From contig JAJRAN010000036.1 of assembly GCA_028682915.1 (NCBI GenBank), positions 1-34,254 of the forward strand: a stretch of 34,254 nucleotides of DNA, in the 5' to 3' direction. Both the position numbers and the translations under genes were made by a program. The notes under the pieces were generated by a model. The model was not told the DNA's origin and ran no database searches. It saw only the letters and a list, made by a program, of their open reading frames with translations. Positions within the stretch are counted from its first letter, which is position 1, and every line of letters starts with the position of its first letter. Shown one piece after another: positions 6,871-14,561 of the stretch. Source of the DNA: Methanomassiliicoccales archaeon (GTDB lineage Archaea; Thermoplasmatota; Thermoplasmata; Methanomassiliicoccales; UBA472).

Positions 6871-9408
6871 ATGCCCGCCCTGGCCATGTCCAATACAAGC
6901 GCCTCAATCCCATTTTCAGGGAGGGCAAGGGAGCTGGACATCCTCTCAGAGAACTTGCTATCTGCGGCCGCTGGTAAGGGATTGACCGTCCTGGTTTCAG
7001 GGGAGGCTGGAATCGGTAAGACTCGCCTTCTTGAGGAGCTAAGGCTCGTAGCCGAATCCATGGGATTCGTGACCGCGATGGGGCATTGTATTCCAGGGCC
7101 TCCCTGCCCTTATCTGCCCTTCCAAGAGGCTTTCAGGTCTCTCAGGTCTTCGTCGCAGAGATACGGGGTACAGAATTGGTTGGAGGGCGATGGGCAGACC
7201 AAGAGCGTGGCTGCTCGGTTTGAGCAAGACGACGTGACGGCTGACGATCTCTTTACCTTCCAATCTGGAAAATTCACAGCAGACCAAGCCTTCTTCCAAA
7301 GGGAGAATGTCTTCTTCTCTAACTTGGAGTTCCTTAAGGGAAGGGCCGAGAACACGCCGGTCCTACTAATCGTTGAGGACCTCCACTGGTCCGATTCCGC
7401 CACGGTCCAGCTACTGCACTTCATCGCCAGCAATATCAGCAAGAGCCGAATAATGGTGATCGGCACTTACAGGCCGGAGGACCTTGTGGCGAAGGGAGAT
7501 GAGCCGATGCATCCCTTCTTGGCCGAACTCGCTGGCATGAGGAGAGAGGGCTTCATCAGGGAAATGAGATTGACTCCCTTGGATAACGAGGCGATCGAGA
7601 GGGCGCTCAGGGGATTGCTCGGAGGACCTTTGGACGATGAAGTGAAAACGAGGATGGCGGAGGAAGCTGAGGGGAATCCACTCTACGCTCTGGAGATGGC
7701 GAGACTCCTAGTCATGGAAGGGGCCTTGGAGCTGAATGACGGCGTCTGGAGATTCGGAGCGAAGGCGGTGACGTCCATCCCGCCCAACATCAAGGACGTG
7801 GTCCTTCGGCGGATTGAGAGGCTGAGCCATTCCGAGAGGCAATTGATCGAGTGCGCATCGGTCATCGGGGTCGACTTCGACCCCTTCGTGGTGATGGAGC
7901 TCCTGCCCAAAGCCGCAAATGAGACCATCTCCGCCTTCAACCGGATCCAGGAGAATCATGGGCTGCTGGTCGTTTCTGAGGATAAATTCCACTTCAGCCA
8001 CGAGCTGATTCGACGGGTATGTTACGAGAGCATTTCGCCCCAAAGGAGGAAGGAGCTGCACAGGAGGACTGCATCCATCCTCGAGTCCACCTATTCCGAG
8101 GTCTGCTCCCTGCCGCAGCTATCTTATCATTTCTATGAATCTGGAAACAGGGAGAAATGCTTCCGCTACTCCGTTCTTGCCGGTAAGAGGTGCAATGCGA
8201 AATGCGCTGGCCATGAAGGAATCCTGTACTTCAAGAGAGCTCTGGAGGTCGCTTCAGCGGTCGACTCATCTAATCCAAGCTTGAGGGAGGCCAAGGAAGG
8301 ACTCGGCGACGCATATTATGAGAAGGGCGATTACCAGGCCTCCTACAATGAGTTCGAGGAGCTCCTGAATGAGGAATCTACCGACGACGAGCGGGCGAGG
8401 CTGCTGAGGAAATGCAGCGATTGCTGGGCCCCTCAGAAACTCGGCAAGGGCGAGATCACCAGGCACATTGAATATCTGCAGAAGGCCCTAGCCTGCGTTA
8501 ACGTGAGCAGGAAGGAAAGGGCCGAGATCCTTCGAAACGCTTCGGTGGAGGCCATTTGGAGGGGAGACTTCAAGGAGGCGAACGGGCTGAGCATGGAGGC
8601 CGTCGGGCTCCTTAAGGAGGAGGGGGAGATGGAGATTGCCTCTTGGGAGCTCTCGTGCCATGCCTTTGTCTACATCTGCGAGGGGAATCCCACACAGGCC
8701 TTGATCGAGCTTAACGAAGCGAGGGAGATATTATTGGACCGCCCATGGCCGAGGGGCGAGGTCGAGAATGAGTTCTTCCAAGGAATGGCTCACCTCACCC
8801 TCGGGAGGGAGGAGGACGCCATCGAGCACTTTTCCGAGGCACGGGATTTGGCTGAGAAGCTCGGTGACAGGTACATTGAGTCATGGATCCAATTCTATGT
8901 CTCCTTGATCTTCGAAATGAAGGGAGAATACGGTGTCGCTGAAACCCTGGCGGAGCACGCGAGGAACTCAGCCTTCCAGTCCAACAACCTCAATCTGGCG
9001 GCGATGATCGATTCTCTGCTCGTCCATATCTATGGAACCACCCACCAAGCCGAGGCCGCTGAAGATCGGTATTCTGAGATCCTTAGAATCGTCAGACCCG
9101 ACCTCCGAGTGAAATCGCCGGTGTGGGGCCTTATCGAGATGGCGAAGGCAGAGATGCTCAACCTCTGGGATGATGAGGGCTGCTTGGCCGCCTACGCGAA
9201 CGGGATCAAGCTCCTGACCGGGGTCCAGATGGGTTCCTTCTACAGGGGGGTGGCTAGAACGTGGTTCGCGGAAGGGAGATCGAGGCACGACCCAGAGATG
9301 GCACGGTCAGAATTGCTATTGGCGAAGGAGGATTTCGTCAGCTTGTCCAACCATCGATACGCGGCGAAAGTTGACAAGATGCTGGCGTTGATCCATCTTG
9401 CGGAATGA
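6871..9408 (+). CDS. STAND-type ATPase with TPR-like C-terminal half
   Basis: An 845-residue protein. Residues 15-30 (PFSGRARELDILSENL) are the usual AAA_16 entry. The P-loop GEAGIGKT is at 44-51, and the Walker B segment VLLIVEDLHW at 164-173 is followed by SDS and a sensor-like IGTYRPED. A winged-helix-like region (FSHELIRRVCYESI) follows near 370-390. From about 430 to the end come helical pairs typical of TPR repeats (ILYFKRALEVA, GDAYYEKGDYQASYNEFEELL, YFYVSL-type segments). Such proteins are ligand-triggered signalling switches related to MalT. No LuxR-type HTH or other effector domain is visible at either end. The ATG at 6871 follows GGAAGGAG. The gene is divergent from the repeat-tail gene and ends 24 bases from the convergent rhodanese. 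Confidence 0.8.
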   Translation: MPALAMSNTSASIPFSGRARELDILSENLLSAAAGKGLTVLVSGEAGIGKTRLLEELRLVAESMGFVTAMGHCIPGPPCPYLPFQEAFRSLRSSSQRYGVQNWLEGDGQTKSVAARFEQDDVTADDLFTFQSGKFTADQAFFQRENVFFSNLEFLKGRAENTPVLLIVEDLHWSDSATVQLLHFIASNISKSRIMVIGTYRPEDLVAKGDEPMHPFLAELAGMRREGFIREMRLTPLDNEAIERALRGLLGGPLDDEVKTRMAEEAEGNPLYALEMARLLVMEGALELNDGVWRFGAKAVTSIPPNIKDVVLRRIERLSHSERQLIECASVIGVDFDPFVVMELLPKAANETISAFNRIQENHGLLVVSEDKFHFSHELIRRVCYESISPQRRKELHRRTASILESTYSEVCSLPQLSYHFYESGNREKCFRYSVLAGKRCNAKCAGHEGILYFKRALEVASAVDSSNPSLREAKEGLGDAYYEKGDYQASYNEFEELLNEESTDDERARLLRKCSDCWAPQKLGKGEITRHIEYLQKALACVNVSRKERAEILRNASVEAIWRGDFKEANGLSMEAVGLLKEEGEMEIASWELSCHAFVYICEGNPTQALIELNEAREILLDRPWPRGEVENEFFQGMAHLTLGREEDAIEHFSEARDLAEKLGDRYIESWIQFYVSLIFEMKGEYGVAETLAEHARNSAFQSNNLNLAAMIDSLLVHIYGTTHQAEAAEDRYSEILRIVRPDLRVKSPVWGLIEMAKAEMLNLWDDEGCLAAYANGIKLLTGVQMGSFYRGVARTWFAEGRSRHDPEMARSELLLAKEDFVSLSNHRYAAKVDKMLALIHLAE

Positions 9409-9432
9409 ACGAATCGACAGCGGTATACTCGA

Positions 9433-10284
9433 TCAATCAGGGGTCTGTCCAATCACGGTAGGGTTTTCTTGATGGGCGCACCATTCGGTGAAGGACCCTT
9501 CGAATAGCCTGACATTTGGATAGCCCAATGCCCATTTCAAGACGCAGAGCTGGGCCGCGGCTTTCCTTCCACTCCCGCAATGGCATATTACCTCTTTCTC
9601 CCTAGTCACGTTCAACCTTTCCAGGATTCCCATCATATGGCTGGCATCCCTGAGTTTGCATAGGTTGCCGGCCTCGAACGCCTCAGACCACGGTATGTTC
9701 AATGCCCCGGGGATGTGCCCCCGCTTAGGCCAGTAAGAGCTGCCAGCGTACTGGTCAGCAGGCCTTGAATCAAGATGTGCCACATGGGGACGCCCCTTGA
9801 TGAGGCGGAATTCTTCGTAATCGACCGAAAGGCCGGTTCTGGTTCTCGCCACGAACCTGGATCTCTCGATTGCTGGGTACCTGGTCTCGATCTCCCTATC
9901 TTCTTGCAGCCAATCATCAAAGCCTCCATCAAGGACATACACCTCGCCGTGCCCATAGCGTACCAGCGAGTAGGCGAGCATCGGCGGGGGGACTCCGTCC
10001 CCCAATGGAATGCCAGGCACCGCCCTCCCATAAACAACAATCGGTCTCTCTATGTCGACACCTACGGTTGAAAGAACAGAGCTCGCCAGTGGGTCGTCCA
10101 GCCAAACATGGGGCAAGCCTCCCCGGCTGAGCCTAAGGCTCTCTTCGTTCAGATAGACGGCTCCCGGGATGTGACCGCGAATATAGTCATGCACGCTCGG
10201 TTGGCAATCGATGACTGTGAACGCGCCAAGTCGCCCTTGGAGCCAATCGGTGCTGACCCATTTGAAAACGGGGCCATTGGACAT
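9433..10284 (-). CDS. Two-domain sulfurtransferase (rhodanese / 3-mercaptopyruvate type)
   Basis: A 283-residue tandem rhodanese. The N-terminal domain has the CDC25-like entry VIDCQPSVHDYIRGHIPGAVYLN but no catalytic cysteine in its loop (VVYGRAVPG). The C-terminal domain carries DSRPADQY, RGHIPGALNIPW and the active loop HCGSGRKA, with the predicted persulfide cysteine at C236. The CGSG form resembles 3-mercaptopyruvate sulfurtransferases, though the donor cannot be fixed from sequence. Transfer of sulfane sulfur to an acceptor in the cytoplasm is the expected role. No signal peptide is seen. It is a single gene, convergent with the STAND ATPase and divergent from the Fe-S protein gene. Confidence 0.85.
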   Translation of the reverse strand: MSNGPVFKWVSTDWLQGRLGAFTVIDCQPSVHDYIRGHIPGAVYLNEESLRLSRGGLPHVWLDDPLASSVLSTVGVDIERPIVVYGRAVPGIPLGDGVPPPMLAYSLVRYGHGEVYVLDGGFDDWLQEDREIETRYPAIERSRFVARTRTGLSVDYEEFRLIKGRPHVAHLDSRPADQYAGSSYWPKRGHIPGALNIPWSEAFEAGNLCKLRDASHMMGILERLNVTREKEVICHCGSGRKAAAQLCVLKWALGYPNVRLFEGSFTEWCAHQENPTVIGQTPD

Positions 10285-10364
10285 GGAGCGTACCCGTTGG
10301 TGCTAGATTCTAGCCATAATGTAATGCTTTCTCTAATCGAATTCAGGCGATTGAAGAAATCAGA

Positions 10365-10375
10365 ATATTAAATAT
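10365..10375 (+). promoter_or_regulatory. TATA box for the Fe-S protein gene
   Basis: ATATTAAATAT predicts a start near 10397, 18 bases before the ATG at 10415. The element is nearly palindromic and could also serve the rhodanese gene to the left with a leader of about 55 bases. Confidence 0.45.
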
Positions 10376-10414
10376 CGAGGCCACATAGCATCTGATCATC
10401 CGCGGGTAGATCAC

Positions 10415-11128
10415 ATGGTGAGGCGCAAGATAATCAGGGTCGATGAAGCGAAATGCACCGGTTGTGGAGAATGTGCTATCACCTGCGCCGAGGGCGCGAT
10501 CGAAATCATCGACGGCAAGGCCAAGGTAATCAACGAGGTCTACTGCGATGGCCTAGGGGCTTGTATTGGCGAGTGTCCAGAAGGTGCTCTCACCATCGAG
10601 GAGAGGGAAGCACCGGAGTTCGACGAGCACAAGGTCAAGGAGCATCTTTCGAAAAAGGCGGAAAAGGAGCCACATATGATGGCCTGCCCTGGCTCCGGCC
10701 CGAGGCGCATCCTCGCTCCCAAAGCTGTGAAGGAAGGGGAGAAGCCCACACCCCAGCTCTCCAATTGGCCGGTGCAGCTGCGGCTCGCCCATGCCCAAGC
10801 TCCTTACTTCAAGAGGGCCAGGCTCCTCATCGCTGCCGACTGCTCCGCCTTCGCATATGCGGCCATGCACTCCGATTTCATCAAGGGAAGGGTGACGGTC
10901 ATCGCCTGCCCCAAGCTCGATGACAACCAGGAGCAGATCGCCAAGCTGACCGATATCTTCTCCATGAACGACATCCAGGACATCAAGTTAGTTAGGATGG
11001 AGGTGCCCTGCTGTGGCGGCCTGAAACTGGTGGTGAAGAAGGCCATGGAGCGGGCGAAGAAGAGGATACCATTAGAAGAGGTGGTGGTCGCTGCTGACGG
11101 CTCCATCATCGAGGGCTCCGTCGCCTGA
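10415..11128 (+). CDS. Ferredoxin-domain Fe-S protein with unusual second cluster motif
   Basis: A 237-residue cytoplasmic protein with an N-terminal ferredoxin fold. The first motif is complete (C14, C17, C20, C24). The second reads CDGLGACIGECP, with C44, C50 and C54 but Leu47 where the middle cysteine normally sits, so that site has three cysteines rather than four. The remaining 170 residues hold further conserved-looking cysteines in MACPGSG, AADCSAFAY, VIACPKLDD and VPCCGGLKL. This arrangement is that of a family common in strict anaerobes whose function is not established; electron transfer or sensing is inferred. The gene stands alone and converges on the peptidase E-like gene with a 19-base gap. 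Confidence 0.8.
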   Translation: MVRRKIIRVDEAKCTGCGECAITCAEGAIEIIDGKAKVINEVYCDGLGACIGECPEGALTIEEREAPEFDEHKVKEHLSKKAEKEPHMMACPGSGPRRILAPKAVKEGEKPTPQLSNWPVQLRLAHAQAPYFKRARLLIAADCSAFAYAAMHSDFIKGRVTVIACPKLDDNQEQIAKLTDIFSMNDIQDIKLVRMEVPCCGGLKLVVKKAMERAKKRIPLEEVVVAADGSIIEGSVA

Positions 11129-11147
11129 AAATCACTTGCTCGTGGAC

Positions 11148-11771
11148 CTAGACCTTCCTCCCTTCCTGGAAGACCGCGACCGGGCCGATGAGGGAGATGC
11201 TGCAGCGCGAGACCACCACCGCCCCTCCCTCGGGGATGGCGAAGATGTTACGCGAAGTCGATAAGCTCTCCAGCTGGGCGTCCATGTACGGGTCGTAATG
11301 CACTGCCACTCCCAGGTCCACCAGGCCCAGGCCGGAGGATATGGAGAAGGTGTCGCTATCTCCGGACAATAGGACGTACTCGGCGCAGAGGGCCACCGCC
11401 CCCGCGCTGTTGCCCACTATGACCTTTTCATAATTGGCCAGGAGGTGGGAGGCGCCGGTGTTGCGCATCCGCTCGATCAAGACCTTCGGGTCCCCTCCAG
11501 GCAAATAGATCAAGTCGGACTGCTCCACCAGCTTCACCATGTCCGGGTAGGGGAGGGAGGGCTCCACGAACCTGACCCCCCTCGCGCCCAGCTCCTTGAA
11601 GTAATCGACCATCAGACGGCGATACGCGTCCTCCCTGACCTTCTCCCTCGAGGTCCAGGGGAAGACCACCACCAGGGGGGACCCGCCCGCATCGCTGAAG
11701 GCGTGGCCGTTGACCTCCTTCGAGCCCCTGTCCTTTATGTCCTCCCCGCCGAGCAGATACAGCCTTAGCAT
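11148..11771 (-). CDS. Peptidase E-like protein (S51, class I glutamine amidotransferase fold)
   Basis: A 207-residue protein with YLPGGDP at 90-95 and the nucleophile elbow GNSAGA at 120-125, making Ser122 the predicted catalytic serine, as in peptidase E, which cleaves Asp-X dipeptides. A later HYDPYMD segment may supply the histidine. Length and order fit S51. The activity is inferred, since the family also contains cyanophycinase-like enzymes. It lies 46 bases downstream of the unrecognised 141-residue gene on the same strand and may be co-transcribed with it. Confidence 0.75.
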   Translation of the reverse strand: MLRLYLLGGEDIKDRGSKEVNGHAFSDAGGSPLVVVFPWTSREKVREDAYRRLMVDYFKELGARGVRFVEPSLPYPDMVKLVEQSDLIYLPGGDPKVLIERMRNTGASHLLANYEKVIVGNSAGAVALCAEYVLLSGDSDTFSISSGLGLVDLGVAVHYDPYMDAQLESLSTSRNIFAIPEGGAVVVSRCSISLIGPVAVFQEGRKV

Positions 11772-11817
11772 GGTCCTTCGGAGATTGGCAGTCCTTGATG
11801 AAAAGGGTTCTCACGGA

Positions 11818-12243
11818 TCAGAATTTCGTCTCGTTTTCCTTGGACCGCTCTGTCTCGGCCTGCTTTTCCGCCCATTGATAGTAATCGGAGCGGCGTCTCT
11901 TCCTCAGATTGTAGTCATCCTCCTCGACCTCGGAGGTGAAGATGATGGTGTATCTCTGCGCCACCCCCTCGTACTCGACGACGGGGAACTTCAGGCTCTT
12001 GTCCACGCGGCCCACGTAGGCGCGCATGAACTCCAGGTCCTCGTGCCCGTACTTCGGGGGCAGGGTGACCACGAAGGTGTTGACCTCGCGGACGGCGTCG
12101 AAGACGTAGCGTACGTCCGCTTCCAGGATCGTCTTGATGAAGCGGTCCTTGTCCTTCCTCCGCTTCGAGAGCTGGACCATGCGCTCGACCCAGACGTTTC
12201 CCATCTTGGGGATGACCGTCTCCTCGCCCAGGACTTTCCACAT
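11818..12243 (-). CDS. Unrecognised conserved-looking 141-residue protein
   Basis: The family is not recognised. The product is small, soluble and mixed alpha/beta, with a basic patch (SKRRKDKDRF) near residues 26-35, the hydrophobic strand NTFVVTLPP near 54-62, and a highly charged C-terminus rich in Lys, Arg and Glu. No cysteine pairs, signal peptide or membrane segment is seen. The ATG at 12243 has no clear ribosome site. It lies 46 bases after the flavin oxidoreductase stop and 46 bases before the peptidase E-like gene on the same strand, so a loose three-gene unit is possible. Third-position GC looks like its neighbours', supporting a real gene. Confidence 0.6.
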   Translation of the reverse strand: MWKVLGEETVIPKMGNVWVERMVQLSKRRKDKDRFIKTILEADVRYVFDAVREVNTFVVTLPPKYGHEDLEFMRAYVGRVDKSLKFPVVEYEGVAQRYTIIFTSEVEEDDYNLRKRRRSDYYQWAEKQAETERSKENETKF

Positions 12244-12289
12244 GAGGGGGGAATCGGGGGCCGGTTAGAAAAACTTTCTACAGGCAACT

Positions 12290-13567
12290 TCAACGGGCCT
12301 CGGCTGCAGGCTCCCTTACTAAGAGGGCTCCGACCAGCCTATCGAATTCGAAGCCGTCCTTGAGCAGGAGGTCGCGGATGGCGCGAACATCGATGCGGGT
12401 GCAAGGGACGCCTTTGAAGGCGCCAATATCCCCCGCCCCTCCCACCAGGATGGCGCCGACGACGCGGCCGTCCCTTATCGCCAGTTTACGGTACCCGTTC
12501 TGGCCGGTATCCATCTCCACCTTCCCCTCCGAAGCGCTAGCGTCCTTCGGCTCCCTGGACTCGCCGACGGTGACCACGGGCATCCCAAGGAAGTCCACCG
12601 CGCATATCTGCACGCCACCAGGGTATGCTGAGTCGCCCCCCGCCATGTTCATGCCCGCCACCCGGCCTTGCTCAGAGGCGACCGGCCATATGGTCAGGGT
12701 CGTGCCCTGGCCGGTGATGAAATCCTTGGCCTCGGCCACGTCCCCGGCGGCGTAGATATCGGGGGAGCTGGTGCGCAGATGGTCGTCAACGACCACGCCG
12801 CGCCTTACTGACAGACCCGCCCCAACGGCCAGATCGGTGTTCATTTCGACGCCCTTGGCCGAGACCACCAAATCACATTCGAGGATCCGTCCGTCCGATA
12901 ACCTGGCACCGATCGCTCTATCAGTCCCAAGGATCTCGTCCACATCCGTGCTGAGTACGACGTCGATGCCGCTCTTGCGGAGATGACCTGCCACCAGGTC
13001 GGCCGCTCTCTGATCGACGTTTTGGGAGAGGACCCGGGGGGAGGCTGACACCAGATGGGTTAGGATCCCCCGTTGGTGTAGAGCTATGGCCACCCCGATC
13101 CCCACCAGCCCGCCTCCCATGACCACGGCCGACCTGGCCCTGGCCGCCTCTTCGGATATCGACTGCGCATCCTCGATGGTCCTGAGCAAGTGAACCCCTG
13201 GTAGGTGATTCCCTTTCAGCGAGCGAAGGAGGGCTGAGGAGCCGGTCGCCAAGAGCAACCTCCCGTATCCCAATCGCGAGCCGTCGTCCAGTTGCACCTT
13301 CCTTTCTGAGGGGTCAAGGCTTGTCGCCCTTCGCCCAAGGAAAAGGCTCACCCCGTTCCGCTCATAGAAAGATGATGGCCGGTAGGTCAGGCTTTTCTCG
13401 GAGACCCTGCCAGATATGTATCCTGGCAAGAGGCATCGCGAGTAGGGCATCGCCCTCTCGTCCCCGACGATGGCGATCGTTCCCTTCGGATCGACCTTGC
13501 GCACGCCCTCGACCCCTCCCACGCCAGCAGGTCCGTTGCCGATGATCAAATAATCAAAGCCGAGCAA
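12290..13567 (-). CDS. NAD(P)/FAD-dependent oxidoreductase (pyridine nucleotide-disulfide type)
   Basis: The product has 425 residues from the proposed TTG start. The FAD-binding GNGPAG is at 10-15, followed by MPYSRCLLPGYISG as in NirB/rubredoxin-reductase-like proteins. An NAD-binding GGGLVG sits mid-protein (SAVVMGGGLVGIGVAIAL), and the second FAD motif is IYAAGDVAEAKDF. The substrate is unknown; it probably moves electrons between NAD(P)H and a small redox carrier. The open frame extends upstream to 13771, but that would place its start inside bioY and its promoter. The TTG at 13565-13567 lies just before the flavin domain with GAGGGA six bases upstream. An ATG at 13672 is the alternative start. 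Confidence 0.8.
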   Translation of the reverse strand: MLGFDYLIIGNGPAGVGGVEGVRKVDPKGTIAIVGDERAMPYSRCLLPGYISGRVSEKSLTYRPSSFYERNGVSLFLGRRATSLDPSERKVQLDDGSRLGYGRLLLATGSSALLRSLKGNHLPGVHLLRTIEDAQSISEEAARARSAVVMGGGLVGIGVAIALHQRGILTHLVSASPRVLSQNVDQRAADLVAGHLRKSGIDVVLSTDVDEILGTDRAIGARLSDGRILECDLVVSAKGVEMNTDLAVGAGLSVRRGVVVDDHLRTSSPDIYAAGDVAEAKDFITGQGTTLTIWPVASEQGRVAGMNMAGGDSAYPGGVQICAVDFLGMPVVTVGESREPKDASASEGKVEMDTGQNGYRKLAIRDGRVVGAILVGGAGDIGAFKGVPCTRIDVRAIRDLLLKDGFEFDRLVGALLVREPAAEAR

Positions 13568-13700
13568 ATCCTTTCCCTCATGTCCTACAGACCACCCAGT
13601 CCGAAGTAAATTACGTTTTCTATGTCCATTGGGGTCCTTCCCAAGGATGCGGCGAGCCTCCCGGCCTGACATCAGGCCATGGTTTGGGGCCGTGACAATG

Positions 13701-13708
13701 TTTATCAA
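13701..13708 (+). promoter_or_regulatory. TATA box of bioY (leaderless)
   Basis: TTTATCAA is centred 28 bases before the bioY ATG, which would make that ATG the first transcribed codon. No ribosome site is present, in keeping with a leaderless message. Confidence 0.5.
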
Positions 13709-13731
13709 TCCTAGGCACCTTATCCGCCCCG

Positions 13732-14322
13732 ATGCCCGAAATCGACCTGTTCGAGCACCGCCGCCAATCATACGCGCTTAGATTGCATGAATGGAGGGAG
13801 AGCGCCAGCCTGACTGAGAAGTTGGCGCTCAGCCTGTTCTTCGCCATTCTGGCCGGGGCTTCGGCCCAGATGCGGCTGTTCCTACCCTTCACCCCCGTCC
13901 CCCTGACCGGACAGGTCCTGGTTGTGCTCCTGGCCGGATTCGTGCTCGGGCGCTTCGGCGTCGTTAGCATGGGGATGTACCTCGTTCTCGGCTCTGCCTT
14001 CGGCTGGTTCAGCGGCGCCTTAGGCATGGCCGCGCTCTCCGGCATAACCGCAGGCTATCTTTTCGGATTCGTGCTGGCCGCCGCAGTCGTGGGTGAGCTG
14101 GCTCAGAGAAGGAAGGATTGGAGCTATAGCCAGATAGCAGCGGTCATGTGCGTGGCCGTGGGCACGATATACCTGCTCGGCTCGGCTTGGCTCAGCCTTG
14201 CGTTGGGCATAGACCCGCTGCAAGCCCTGGTCATCGGAGCGCTGCCCTTCGTGGTCGTCGATGCGATCAAGATACTCGTGGCCTCATCGGTGGCATACTC
14301 CATCACGCCCCGGAAGGCCTGA
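13732..14322 (+). CDS. bioY: Biotin transporter S component BioY
   Basis: A 196-residue integral membrane protein with about six hydrophobic segments. The BioY signatures are the AGASAQMRLFLPFTPVPLTGQ segment (residues about 41-61) and GSAFGWFSGALG. BioY binds biotin in the membrane, alone or with the ECF energising module; no EcfA or EcfT gene is in the window. The first 30 residues are a hydrophilic charged leader before the first membrane segment. No biotin synthesis gene is nearby. The ATG at 13732 is supported by the promoter spacing. Confidence 0.9.
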   Translation: MPEIDLFEHRRQSYALRLHEWRESASLTEKLALSLFFAILAGASAQMRLFLPFTPVPLTGQVLVVLLAGFVLGRFGVVSMGMYLVLGSAFGWFSGALGMAALSGITAGYLFGFVLAAAVVGELAQRRKDWSYSQIAAVMCVAVGTIYLLGSAWLSLALGIDPLQALVIGALPFVVVDAIKILVASSVAYSITPRKA

Positions 14323-14363
14323 GGCGCAGGGTTAATAGAAGGGAAACGGTTGTAGCGACGTAC

Positions 14364-14561
14364 ATGCCAGAGAACCTCCCCGACCACACCCATTGCCTGG
14401 AGTGCGACGCTGCGATACCGTTTGGCAAGCCGTTCTGCTCCGAGAGATGCGAGGCAGCTCACAATTCCAAGGTCAAGAGGGAGAAGAACAGGAACCTCAT
14501 GTACATGGTCATATTGGTGGCGATAATCGTGACCCTCGGCCTCGTCTCGCTGCTTCTATGA
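14364..14561 (+). CDS. Small zinc-ribbon membrane protein (DUF2116-like)
   Basis: A 65-residue protein. Cysteines C11, C14, C25 and C29 (HCLECDAAIPFGKPFCSERC) form a small zinc ribbon, then a basic linker (KVKREKNRN), then one C-terminal membrane helix at about 46-65. This build matches the archaeal DUF2116 family, whose role is unknown. It is 41 bases downstream of bioY and may be co-transcribed. Its stop codon overlaps the convergent folP stop by six bases. Confidence 0.75.
   Translation: MPENLPDHTHCLECDAAIPFGKPFCSERCEAAHNSKVKREKNRNLMYMVILVAIIVTLGLVSLLL

Noticed and set aside
2734-9412. Integrated element using tRNA-Pro as attachment site
   Set aside because: No second copy of the tRNA 3' end, no integrase and no transposase was seen in the window, so integration is not supported even though the block looks accessory.
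13568-13771. Longer N-terminus for the flavin oxidoreductase
   Set aside because: It would overlap the bioY promoter and start, and has no family similarity before the FAD-binding strand.
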